DNA from: Thermoflexus hugenholtzii JAD2
GTDB lineage: Bacteria; Chloroflexota; UBA11872; UBA12225
Direction: 5' to 3'
Length of the DNA: 33,782 nucleotides
NCBI GenBank assembly: GCA_945907765.1
Contig: CAMDTO010000015.1
Coordinates: 1 to 33,782 of the forward strand
In this document: in pieces, positions 23,451 through 31,282 of the stretch
Layout: the number at the start of each line of letters is the position of its first letter
Numbering within the stretch: position 1 is the first letter of the stretch
Program-made: the position numbers and the translations under genes
The notes under the pieces: generated by a model
Told to the model about the DNA's origin: nothing
What the model saw: only the letters and a program-made list of their open reading frames with translations
Database searches by the model: none

Positions 23451-26400
23451 CTGCCCACCTGGTTCGGTTTCATTGCCAACGGACATGGTTGGCGCGGTAT
23501 TTGCAAACTTGCGGACGCGGAACCACGCGAACTCGTTGGGAGACGCAACGTTATTCGTTGACGTCACCGCCTGATACCCAAGATCCCATCCAGGAACCGT
23601 CCGGCTGTTCACGACCGCGTTCCCAAGCCGGTTCGTGACCGTCGTGCCGTAAACGTCAAACCGTGCAACCTGGCCGTTCCCCGGGTTGGGAATGCCAGAA
23701 TATTCGCCGTAGTACACCGCAGTCGCGCCCGACGAGTCACGCGCGACGCTCGTGATCCGCGTCATATCGATATTGAACAGCATGACGAACATCGGTGCGG
23801 ACGTCGCTGCCGATCCGCGAACCCCGAATGACCGGGTGTATATGTTCGGCGAGAGCTTGAGTATCAGGCTCTCGGTCACGTAAGGCCCCACGACCCGTGA
23901 CTTGGACACCAAGAACAGGGAGGTGTCCCCGGCCCACCACCAATCCCCAGCCGACGAAATGGAGAGGCGTCCACCCGATACGTTGACGGACCCGGAGGCA
24001 GGGTTCACGACGGTCCATCGGGTGGTGTCAACCGCGGTTCCGTTGAAATCGTCGAATGCGTCGAAAGTCGCGGCGCCATCGCTGCCATCCGAAAGTGCCG
24101 GATTGCCCCAGAACTGTCGCACGGTCACCGAACCGGACGCCGGGATCGCGGGGATCCGAACCCAGGTTCGTCCACCTGTCTCGCGCCAGAACGGCAGCGG
24201 ATTGTTGTTCCCATCGGCGTACCGAAGGGTAGTGGCTGACGACGACTGCACCCATGCCGACAGCAAGGGCACTTCAGCCGGACTTACCGCACGCGTGAAT
24301 ATTCGGATGTCGTCGATCTGCCCGACAAACTGTCCGTTGTTGTCCCGGATGTCGCGACCGATGGCAACGTTGATCGGGATCAGCGGACGCGGGGGCGCCG
24401 CATTGGAGCCATCAAGCACCCCATCAATGTAGATCCGGCCTGAACCATCGGCTTCCCGCGTGGCAGTGACTGAGTGCCACTGTCCATCGGTTACCGCACG
24501 TGTCGAGACAACCGTGAACCCATACTGTCCACCACCATATGACCACCATCGCAACGTCCCCTGACCGGTGGTGTGCAATTGGTATTCACCGTTGAAGTTA
24601 TTCGCATCACGCTGCTGGATGATGACCTGCCCAGCAACAAGCGACGTTCGGATGCGTGCATGGACCGCGAATGGCCCAGTGCCAGTGATGGAGGGTGCGG
24701 TGCCAAGTGACAGGTACGCGCTCCCGGACAGTGTCATCCCGGACCCTTCCGTGCCCGGCAACCACGTCACTCCACCTACGGCAGCGCCTACGTGTCGCTC
24801 CCCTGTGGCATCGACAACCCACGTCCCGGTGGCATCGTCCGGATGGGTAACCATCCACGCGCCGTCCGCATACGGTGCCAGAATCTCGACCTGATGATCA
24901 ACGAGCGCGACATTCGTCATGTTCGTGACCGTCACCGGACGATACGTTGAACCCGCACCAACTGGTGCAATCCCGGAAATGGGTGCGGTCGACCGTACCC
25001 AGCGCAGGCCACCGGAAAGAATGCCCGCGTGTCCATGATCCGACGCATCGGCCATCGTGACACCACGTGTCTCCGTCGAGAGGATCGGGTAATACACAAG
25101 AAGGCCAGCCTCGACACCGCGCAAACGAACCGGCATCGAGGCAGCGACTTGTCCCTCCGTCCGTGCATCCCCCCAGAACCGGACCTCGTCGATGGTCCCG
25201 GCGAACCCACTGGATACCCCCGAACCTGACCACCCAATCGATTGCGTGTTCGTGGCGACACTTGGTGAAGCCAGGCGTTCGCCGGTGCCATCGGTTTCAG
25301 ACGCAACCGTGGAGCCGTTGACATCGACCCGAACTACAGTGCCAGCCTCAAATGACACTGAGAGGTGCGACCAGACATTCACCGGCAGGGCTGGCGAGGT
25401 CGAGACGGCGATCCATTGCCACGGGACCTCGCGCGACATGACCCGGGTGCCGACTTCGGGTCGGCCGTCATTCAGGCGGATTGCCAGCACATCCGCACCA
25501 GTCACGTCGTTCTCGGCGTAGATCGTTCGGGAGCCGGTCACCGCCGACGGGCGAACCCACAGGTCGAAGGACCAATTCGGACGCAGCGCAAGTGATGGCG
25601 TGCCCGACCAACTGACCGCAACCGCGTCGCGGCCACCATCCAGGTTGACGGCCATGCCACCGAACGCGGGGTACTCTACCGACGTGGTTGCCGTTGCCGT
25701 GGCGGTTGGCGCCGGTGTGGATGTACGGGTTGCGACGCTGAGCGGAGCCGTGGACGTTGCGGTGCTTGTCTGGACTAGGGCTAGAGGAGTCTGGGTCACG
25801 GGTGTGCCACGGGCGGCCCCCAGAGGCGTGCCAGCCAGATTGACGCCAACATCCGAAGCACGCCACGTGAAGTCGAGGGCCGCTCCGGGTGCCCGGTTGT
25901 CTCCGTCTTCATCCGGGACCGCGAACGGCAACGATGCCCGCACCCTCAGGCTTGCACGTTCACCGGGATTGAGGACTCCCGGTACCGGAACGGGCATGAC
26001 CGTCGGCGTGGGCACGCTTGGCTTGGTGACGCCACGAGGCAGGGCAGGCCCTTCGTAAACCTGCACGACAGTTGCACCGGCCCCGGGTGTTGCGCCCTGG
26101 CAAGCCAGGCGACGTCCAGCCACTGGAGGCGTCGCGGTGCCCGGCGCAGTCGTCGCCTCAATCCACGGACCCGTTACGCATTGGTCGACGCGCAACTGGA
26201 TGCCCCGCACCGGGTCAAGTGCCAGCGCATTGCCATTCGCACCGGGGGCACTGACCCCCATTTCGAGGCGCACGCTGTTTGTCCCGGCATTCTCTAGAGC
26301 GACCGAACGATCAACCGTCTCGCCGGGCAGTAATGAATGAAGTTCGAAGAGGGGGGATCCGTCTGTCTCCCCTACCAGTCGGACGGTACCGGCCTGGAAG

Positions 26401-26543
26401 GTGTTGAACGGGTTGGAAGTGGCCGCCACGAAAGCGGCAACGGTGCGCCCGATGGCAGGCGATGCCAGCCCGACAAGCGCGATCGACACCACTCCGATGG
26501 GAATGACCCGACGCCGGACCCACTCTCGCATTGCGAACTTCAC
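23442..26543 (-). CDS. Large secreted LamG/DUF2341 protein with camelysin-like N-terminus
   Basis: This 1033-residue surface protein starts at the GTG at 26543 (GAGG seven bases upstream). It has a SipW-type signal (VIPIGVVSIALVGLASPAIG) and a camelysin/TasA-like segment (SNPFNTFQAGTVRLVGETDG, LLPGETVDRSVALENAG), then a Thr/Pro/Ala linker (about 255-290). Next comes a LamG/concanavalin-like domain (about 295-490, with WSFDLWVRPSAV and GTIDEVRFWGDART) and a DUF2341 domain. The DUF2341 domain seems split: YRPVTVTNMTNVALVDHQVE comes before, and TLRYADGNNNPLPFWRET with TWVRIPAIPASGSVTVRQFW after, a second LamG domain (about 580-760, with GQIDDIRIFTRAVSPAE). A final beta domain of about 190 residues follows. 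There is no C-terminal anchor. It is probably exported and binds glycans or forms surface fibres. No catalytic residues are identified. Confidence 0.85.
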   Translation of the reverse strand: MKFAMREWVRRRVIPIGVVSIALVGLASPAIGRTVAAFVAATSNPFNTFQAGTVRLVGETDGSPLFELHSLLPGETVDRSVALENAGTNSVRLEMGVSAPGANGNALALDPVRGIQLRVDQCVTGPWIEATTAPGTATPPVAGRRLACQGATPGAGATVVQVYEGPALPRGVTKPSVPTPTVMPVPVPGVLNPGERASLRVRASLPFAVPDEDGDNRAPGAALDFTWRASDVGVNLAGTPLGAARGTPVTQTPLALVQTSTATSTAPLSVATRTSTPAPTATATATTSVEYPAFGGMAVNLDGGRDAVAVSWSGTPSLALRPNWSFDLWVRPSAVTGSRTIYAENDVTGADVLAIRLNDGRPEVGTRVMSREVPWQWIAVSTSPALPVNVWSHLSVSFEAGTVVRVDVNGSTVASETDGTGERLASPSVATNTQSIGWSGSGVSSGFAGTIDEVRFWGDARTEGQVAASMPVRLRGVEAGLLVYYPILSTETRGVTMADASDHGHAGILSGGLRWVRSTAPISGIAPVGAGSTYRPVTVTNMTNVALVDHQVEILAPYADGAWMVTHPDDATGTWVVDATGERHVGAAVGGVTWLPGTEGSGMTLSGSAYLSLGTAPSITGTGPFAVHARIRTSLVAGQVIIQQRDANNFNGEYQLHTTGQGTLRWWSYGGGQYGFTVVSTRAVTDGQWHSVTATREADGSGRIYIDGVLDGSNAAPPRPLIPINVAIGRDIRDNNGQFVGQIDDIRIFTRAVSPAEVPLLSAWVQSSSATTLRYADGNNNPLPFWRETGGRTWVRIPAIPASGSVTVRQFWGNPALSDGSDGAATFDAFDDFNGTAVDTTRWTVVNPASGSVNVSGGRLSISSAGDWWWAGDTSLFLVSKSRVVGPYVTESLILKLSPNIYTRSFGVRGSAATSAPMFVMLFNIDMTRITSVARDSSGATAVYYGEYSGIPNPGNGQVARFDVYGTTVTNRLGNAVVNSRTVPGWDLGYQAVTSTNNVASPNEFAWFRVRKFANTAPTMSVGNETEPGGQRG

Positions 26544-26772
26544 GGGAATGCCTCGGGACGGGTGACGGGCACTGGGCTTCCGAGCCTGTCTGGCCCGTGT
26601 TGCCAACGCAGCCGGTCAAGCAATCGCCCCCACCATCTCACCGAAAGCGCCAACGGCTTGCCCATGCAATGACAGGTCCGGGCATCCGCGACTCCCTAAT
26701 CACCTCGGAAGTCTAACGATTACGGATGTTGCGCCACTGAACCATTTCCGTTGCCACTCCACCGGGACATCG

Positions 26773-27465
26773 CTAGGCGGTTTCCGGCACGCCGATTGCC
26801 CGGCGCAACCCCGCAAGGACCGCGTCGGTGACCGCTCCGACATCCATCGGGTCCGGGTTCCGCGTGGTGCCGACGGTTGCAAGGCCATGAACCAAGGACC
26901 ATGCGATGTACGGCGCGGCCTCGAGGTGCCTGCCGTCCATCATGTCAGCCTCGTTGAGGGCGGTCAGGCACTCCCCGAGCACCTCCCACGGTGACGGATC
27001 ATCTGGCGCGTCCGGCGCAGCATCGCACGCCGCAAAGGCCACCTCGAACAGACCCGGGTTCGTGACCGCGAAACTGATATAGGCCCGACCGACCGCCTCG
27101 AAGCGCACCAGTGCCCGCCTCGCTCCACCTTCATCGTTTCCCTCGTCCACACAAGTCGCGCCGGCAGCGGCTTGCATCGCACGGGCCAGGGCCTCGCGGG
27201 CGCGGCGTGAGACCGCAGCCAGGAGATGACCGTGGCTTGGGAAGTGACGGTACGCCGCCGACGGGGTCACCCCAACCGAGACGGACACCTCCCGACCAAC
27301 CAAGCCACGCAATCCACTGACCTCAACCCGGCGCACCGCCTCATCGATCAGGGCATTCCTCAAGTTCCCGTGATGGTAGGAGGCGCGAGGCACCACTCGC
27401 CCGACCTTGGCCTTCGACACGACAACAAGATTGTTCTGCTCCGAAAGCCGACTGTTTGTGCCCAT
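26773..27465 (-). CDS. TetR/AcrR family transcriptional regulator
   Basis: This is a protein of about 230 residues whose N-terminal helix-turn-helix (HGNLRNALIDEAVRRVE, then VSVGVTPSAAYRHFPSHGHL) is classic TetR. The C-terminal ligand domain is helical and variable. The frame is open to 27528. I prefer the ATG at 27465, because a -35-like TTGTCA and -10-like TATGAC lie directly upstream, but the ATG at 27477 is possible and neither has a good Shine-Dalgarno sequence. It is divergent from the NAD(P)H-binding oxidoreductase gene. A CAATG-ATG-CATTG palindrome in the shared region overlaps the putative -10 of that gene, which fits repression of the neighbour and perhaps autorepression. Confidence 0.85.
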   Translation of the reverse strand: MGTNSRLSEQNNLVVVSKAKVGRVVPRASYHHGNLRNALIDEAVRRVEVSGLRGLVGREVSVSVGVTPSAAYRHFPSHGHLLAAVSRRAREALARAMQAAAGATCVDEGNDEGGARRALVRFEAVGRAYISFAVTNPGLFEVAFAACDAAPDAPDDPSPWEVLGECLTALNEADMMDGRHLEAAPYIAWSLVHGLATVGTTRNPDPMDVGAVTDAVLAGLRRAIGVPETA

Positions 27466-27495
27466 CGCCAACGTCATACCGGTAGATCCGATCCC

Positions 27496-27524
27496 TTGAC
27501 AAGCACACCGGATCAACCAATGAT
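27496..27524 (+). promoter_or_regulatory. Putative sigma-70 promoter of the NAD(P)H-binding oxidoreductase gene
   Basis: TTGACA (27496-27501), a 17-base spacer and AATGAT (27519-27524) point towards the gene at 27589. The -35 lies in CTTGACAAG, whose other strand supplies TTGTCA for the TetR gene. Confidence 0.5.
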
Positions 27525-27530
27525 GCATTG
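27518..27530. promoter_or_regulatory. Candidate TetR operator palindrome
   Basis: CAATG-ATG-CATTG is a perfect inverted repeat with 5-bp arms, overlapping the putative -10 box between the divergent tetR-type and oxidoreductase genes. Binding by the adjacent regulator is inference. Confidence 0.45.
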
Positions 27531-27588
27531 ACCGCGGGCATGGAACGCCGTTCCTTGTGCAGATCGCCCGCCCTCAAGGGAGAGACCC

Positions 27589-28218
27589 GTGCGAATTGCC
27601 GTCCTTGGCGCATCAGGCCGTACCGGCAGGCATGTGGTTCGCCATGCCCTCGATGCCGGGCACACCGTCAACGCCCTGTTCCGGGACGCGTCCACCGCGC
27701 CACCGGCCCATCCAAGCCTGCGGGCCATTACCGGGCAGGCGACGGACCTTGGTGCCATCGCTGAGGTTCTCTCCGGCGCAGATGCTGCGATCTCCGCACT
27801 GGGTCCCCGTGTCGGAGGCCAGCCTGTCCCACTCTGCGCCACCGCGTCGGGCCACGTCATCGAGATCGCGTCCGGGTGCACTGGCTTTCGCTACATCGTC
27901 ATTTCGGCAGCCGGCGTCAAAGGCCCTCCCGACACGACCCCGTTCCTCGCCCGACTGCCGTCGCGGATCATCCGGGCACTCCTTGGCAAAACCTACCTTG
28001 ACAAGGACGCCGAGGCCGCGGTCATCGCCTCCAGTTCCATTGAGTGGGTACTCATCCGACCCCCAGGGCTGACCGATGGCACGCCAGGCGGGAACGTGAA
28101 GTCCGACGCGACCCGGGCAACCGGCGGGCGGATCTCGCGGGATGACCTCGCGCGGTTTGCCGTGCTGATGACGACCGATCCGACCTACGTCCGGCAGTCA
28201 CCATTCGTTGCCGGGTAG
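27589..28218 (+). CDS. NAD(P)H-binding atypical SDR oxidoreductase
   Basis: This 209-residue protein has an N-terminal Rossmann motif GASGRTGRHV (about 7-16) and the NAD(P)H-binding (atypical SDR, NmrA/BVR-B-like) architecture, with YIVISAAGVKG in place of the catalytic strand and WVLIRPPGLTDG near residue 150. Such proteins act as flavin/quinone reductases or NADPH sensors. The GTG at 27589 has GGGAG six bases upstream. The gene is divergent from the TetR regulator, with a promoter and palindrome between them, so it is probably the regulated target. It is followed on the same strand by a broken aldo/keto reductase gene 109 bases later. Confidence 0.85.
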   Translation: MRIAVLGASGRTGRHVVRHALDAGHTVNALFRDASTAPPAHPSLRAITGQATDLGAIAEVLSGADAAISALGPRVGGQPVPLCATASGHVIEIASGCTGFRYIVISAAGVKGPPDTTPFLARLPSRIIRALLGKTYLDKDAEAAVIASSSIEWVLIRPPGLTDGTPGGNVKSDATRATGGRISRDDLARFAVLMTTDPTYVRQSPFVAG

Positions 28219-28327
28219 CGAAGGTGATCCCTCGTCAGCAACTGCCCGGGGGCATCACATCGCGATTGGCACTTACCGCCATACAATCCTGGCAGACCCG
28301 ATGGCAACCAGGGAAGGTGATACCCAC

Positions 28328-29387
28328 ATGCGCACGAGACGGTTGGGACACACGGGCCGGCGTGTCTCGGAACTGTGCCTGGGAACCCTGACATTCGGCC
28401 ACCAGGCCGACCAGGCGACGTCGTTCCAGATCCTCGACACCGCCATTGAGAATGGCATCACCCTCGTTGATAGCGCTGATGTCTACCCCTCGCTTGCGCC
28501 ACCGGAACGTGCCGGCCTGAGCGAAACGATCCTCGGGCGCTGGCTTGCCAAGCGTGGCGGGCGAGACGGACTGGTGATCGCCACGAAGGTCTTCAACCGC
28601 ACGGGACCCCGTCCCAACGATGCGGGTCCCGGGAGAAAGCACGTCATCCAGGCGTGCGAGGTGAGCGTGCGAGGTGAGCCTGCGACGCCTCCAGACCGAC
28701 TACATCGACCTCTATCAGACGCACGCACTCGACCCGGACGCACCCCTCGCGTAGACACTCCGCGCACTTGATGACCTGGTTCACGCCGGGAAGGTCAGGT
28801 GCATCGGCACGAGCAACCTGAAGGCGTGGCAACTTGCCGATGCTGACTGGACCAGTCGCCACCTTGGCCTGCCTGTGTTTGCGTCGGTCCAGCAGCGATA
28901 CAACCTGCTTCACCGTGCAATCGAGGACGAAATCGTGCCCGCGTGCCAGTCGCTCGGCGTGGCCATCCTGCCGTGGAATCCCCTGGCCGGCGGTTTGCTT
29001 ACCAGCGCGTATTCCAACCGTCGACTTCCCGCAGGCAACCGGTTCGACTTGCCCGGTAGCCGGGGTGAGATGTACCGGAGACGGTATTTGAATAGGGCAA
29101 CCCTTGATGAGGTTGACCGCATCCGGGTATTCGCTGCGCGCCACGGCCATTCGCTGACCGACGTCGCGCTCTCGTGGGTGGCATCGCAACCCGGTGTGAC
29201 CAGCACGCTGATCAGTGCGGACAACCCGGAACAGTTGCGCGAGGCGGTTGGCTCATTAGCCGTCGTCCTTTCGGACGAGGAACGCGACGCATGCGACGCG
29301 GCGTGGTTCAACCTGCCCCGGACCCGGGATTTGGGGGTGCCGTCAACCCAGGAGCTCAACAATTCGGGCACGGCCAGGAGCACGTAG
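28328..29387 (+). pseudogene. Aldo/keto reductase with 13-bp tandem duplication and in-frame TAG
   Basis: The ATG at 28328 (GGAAGG upstream) starts a normal aldo/keto reductase: GHTGRRVSELCLGTLTFG, LVDSADVY (catalytic Asp and Tyr) and VIATKVF (Lys). At 28652-28679 a 13-bp unit GTGCGAGGTGAGC is duplicated in tandem, which shifts the frame. Removing one copy restores SLRRLQTDYIDLYQTH (catalytic His) and the rest of the barrel, ending with SADNPEQLREAV and a TAG after SGTARST. In that restored frame there is also a TAG at 28752-28754, where LAETLRAL would be expected (GAG to TAG). Without the 13 bp the length is 349 codons, an exact multiple of three. Two independent lesions make decay near certain. 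The original enzyme reduced aldehydes or ketones with NADPH. Confidence 0.9.
28652..28679 (+). repeat. 13-bp perfect tandem duplication in the aldo/keto reductase pseudogene
   Basis: GTGCGAGGTGAGC occurs twice back to back (28654-28666 and 28667-28679), and the period extends two bases to the left. The 13-base gain shifts the frame by one. Confidence 0.95.
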
Positions 29388-29421
29388 CGTCGTGGCGACG
29401 GTCGGAACAGGTAGAGACACG

Positions 29422-29727
29422 TCAGGTTAGCGACATCAGGATGTCCGCGTTGGCATCGCCACCTGACACGTATTCGCCATGCATGAGGTCCAAATGCATG
29501 GGGACGTCCCGCGACATCGCCGCCACGGCGATGCCGATGAAGCGGTCATACGAAGGACGATCTGGCCAGAAGCCCAGGAACCGCACGGTGTCATCGCACA
29601 CCTTGATGAGATGGACGTGCGCCGCCCCGTGCCCCTTGAGCGAGGTCGCGACCTCGCGGGCAATCTCGATGCTCGCGTCGGTCAAGCCACCCGGAACCCG
29701 CACGGTATGCCATCCGACAACACCCAT
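29422..29727 (-). CDS. Small hypothetical protein, possible dimeric alpha/beta fold
   Basis: This 101-residue protein starts MGVVGWHTVRVPGGLTDASI. The ATG at 29727 has GAGG eight bases upstream. The order is strand (VGWHTVRV), helix (IEIAREVATSLK), strands (HVHLIKVCDD, VRFLGFWP) and helix (YDRFIGIAVAAMS), then MHLDLMHGEYVSGG. This is similar in layout to ferredoxin-like or dimeric alpha/beta-barrel proteins, but I do not recognise a family. There is no signal peptide or membrane segment. It converges with the end of the aldo/keto reductase pseudogene (34-base gap). No function is assigned. Confidence 0.6.
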   Translation of the reverse strand: MGVVGWHTVRVPGGLTDASIEIAREVATSLKGHGAAHVHLIKVCDDTVRFLGFWPDRPSYDRFIGIAVAAMSRDVPMHLDLMHGEYVSGGDANADILMSLT

Positions 29728-30000
29728 TTCACATACCTCGCACTGACATGGAACGGTCCCCGACGCATTTTTCCTTCAATTTTCGTGATGTCCGTGTCCG
29801 GTCGCCCAGCACTCACGAGTGCTAGATTCATATCATGCTTTTTCTTCATCGTTTCATAACGCCTATTGTTGCTGAAGTACGGTATAATCAAGGACAGATT
29901 GCAGCTGATCGCTCCCGGGTTGGCAACTACTCGTCACACTCAAGACTCCACCCAATACGACGGCGGTCTGGTGTCGCACCTAGCGCAGGAGGCATCCGAA
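29728..30000. other. AT-rich intergenic island with promoter
   Basis: This stretch is much more AT-rich than the rest of the window, mainly 29765-29890. It separates two divergent small genes and holds a perfect TATAAT on the plus strand. A minus-strand frame of 69 codons here has no support. Confidence 0.45.
29883..29888 (+). promoter_or_regulatory. Perfect -10 box TATAAT for the gene at 30001
   Basis: TATAAT lies in an AT-rich stretch about 112 bases upstream of the ATG at 30001, which would leave a long leader. No good -35 is seen at 16-18 bases, so activation by another factor is possible. Confidence 0.4.
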
Positions 30001-30300
30001 ATGAGCATCTCGTGCACACTGATCGACCTTAACGGCGTGGAGGACGACCGAGACTTCCCTTTCACGTTCTTCGACCTGATCATCACGTGCAAGGAAGTCG
30101 GACCGATGTCTGCCGATGAGCGCACAAGTGTCCTTGGACGCCTGCTCTATGCCGACTCAGTCATCCACGCGTCGGAACTGCTCGACATGGTTGCCATCTA
30201 CTTGGGGATGGGGCTATCTGACCACGCAACGGAGGTCCTCGAAATGATCCGGGACGAAGCCCGGACACCTCACGGGCAGGATGAAGAGCTTCAGGATTGA
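30001..30300 (+). CDS. Small acidic hypothetical protein
   Basis: This 99-residue protein starts MSISCTLIDLNGVEDD. The ATG at 30001 has GGAGG eight bases upstream, which excludes the longer upstream frame. It is acidic and mostly helical in its second half (SADERTSVLGRLLYADSV, LDMVAIYLGMGLSDHATEV), with an EELQD tail. I do not recognise a family. It has no signal peptide. The long AT-rich leader with a perfect -10 box suggests regulated expression. It converges on the second pentapeptide gene with a 21-base gap. Confidence 0.6.
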   Translation: MSISCTLIDLNGVEDDRDFPFTFFDLIITCKEVGPMSADERTSVLGRLLYADSVIHASELLDMVAIYLGMGLSDHATEVLEMIRDEARTPHGQDEELQD

Positions 30301-30321
30301 GGGACGGGGCACCTCCCAGGC

Positions 30322-31035
30322 TTAGACAGGGAGCGGGACGTATCCCTTCGCGCCGGTCAGGATGGCGTCGGACATGTTTGCGCCAGTGAACGTGGTGTCG
30401 AAAAGTGCCGCATCCGTGAGGTCCGCGCCTGACAGGTTGGCCTGCGAGAAACTGGCGCGCGTCAAGTCCGATTGGAACAGGATGGCCCTCGAGAGGTTCG
30501 CCCCATCGAGGTTCGCGCTTCGCAGGGACACGCGCGATAGCTCAGTGCCAACCAGGATCGCCCCGCGCAGGTTGGCCCCGGATAGGTTCGAGTCCGACAG
30601 TTTGGCATTGGTCAGGTTCGCTCCAGCCATTTCCGCGTGCCAGAACGTCGACGCAGGCACGAACACACCAGTCAGGTTGGCACCGGTCAGTGTTGCCCCG
30701 AACAGGTCGGCATCCCGCATCGTCGCCCTGGTGAGGTTTGCTCCGGACAAGTCGGCGTAGGAGAGGCCCGCTCCGCGCAGGGTCGCCTTGGTCAGGTCCG
30801 CGCCGACGAGGATGGCACCCGTCAGGTCGGCGTTGTAGAGGGTCACTCCAGACATGATCGCGCCGGTGAGGTCCACCCCCGACAAATCGCACCCGGACAG
30901 ATCGGCGTTGACAAGGTTGCGCTTCACATTGCAATCGGGTGCCGCGTGCGTAACACCGGGCACCGCAATCATCACTGCAATCGCGACACCGACGGCACGC
31001 AGGGTAGAGGCCAGACCGGCCATGGACTGTCGCAT
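30322..31035 (-). CDS. Secreted pentapeptide-repeat protein
   Basis: This 237-residue protein has a signal peptide (LRAVGVAIAVMIAVPGV, cleavage after THA, about residue 32), a short DCNVKRNLV cap and then about 200 residues of A(D/N)LxG pentapeptide repeats (for example GADLTKATLRGAGLSYADLS), ending in a GAKGYVPLPV tail. The tail resembles the GVTGYVKP end of the pentapeptide protein at 10836-12002, so the two may be paralogues. This one lacks the extra N-terminal domain and linker. Export makes gyrase protection unlikely. The ATG at 31035 has no Shine-Dalgarno sequence but a TATCCT hexamer six bases upstream, consistent with a leaderless transcript. The left copy of a 155-bp direct repeat begins 21 bases upstream of the start. 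Confidence 0.82.
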   Translation of the reverse strand: MRQSMAGLASTLRAVGVAIAVMIAVPGVTHAAPDCNVKRNLVNADLSGCDLSGVDLTGAIMSGVTLYNADLTGAILVGADLTKATLRGAGLSYADLSGANLTRATMRDADLFGATLTGANLTGVFVPASTFWHAEMAGANLTNAKLSDSNLSGANLRGAILVGTELSRVSLRSANLDGANLSRAILFQSDLTRASFSQANLSGADLTDAALFDTTFTGANMSDAILTGAKGYVPLPV

Positions 31036-31047
31036 GACCGGAGGATA
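31036..31047 (-). promoter_or_regulatory. Putative -10 element for a leaderless start
   Basis: On the minus strand TATCCT (31047-31042) is followed by six bases and the ATG at 31035, with the same geometry as at 6417 and 20932. No clear -35 box is seen. Confidence 0.4.
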
Positions 31048-31056
31048 GCGCGGTTT

Positions 31057-31212
31057 CACCGTTGCGGCCCGGGCGGGCATCAAATACCGGACCGTGACCA
31101 AGGCCAGGTCGTCACGTCCGCGCATCATTGGCGGATTACCGGCGACCCACAAGGGCTATTGTCCCCGCCGGGCCCAATTCACGACGTCGCGGAAGCCGAT
31201 GGCGGGCGCCCG
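31057..31212. repeat. Left copy of a ~155-bp direct repeat flanking the SDR gene
   Basis: Two conserved blocks, 31057-31084 (CACCGTTGCGGCCCGGGCGG and on to CATCAAA) and 31178-31212 (TTCACGACGTCGCGGAAGCC and on to GGGCGCCCG), are joined by a poorly conserved middle. The blocks are 121 bases apart here and 120 in the right copy. Block 1 contains a small hairpin (GCCCG-CC-CGGGC). On the minus strand block 2 is open as APAIGFRDVVNWARRG and may be a gene remnant. Confidence 0.8.
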
Positions 31213-31282
31213 AGGGTGCCCGCCGGGCCCGGCGAAGTCGGCGTGGTTGAAGTTGGCGAGCGAGCCTTCGGTTGAGAGCAGG

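Noticed and set aside
29682-29891. Minus-strand 69-codon frame starting MIIPYFSNN
   Set aside because: It overlaps the start of the better supported gene at 29422-29727 in another frame and lies mainly in the AT-rich intergenic island. No SD site or domain is seen.
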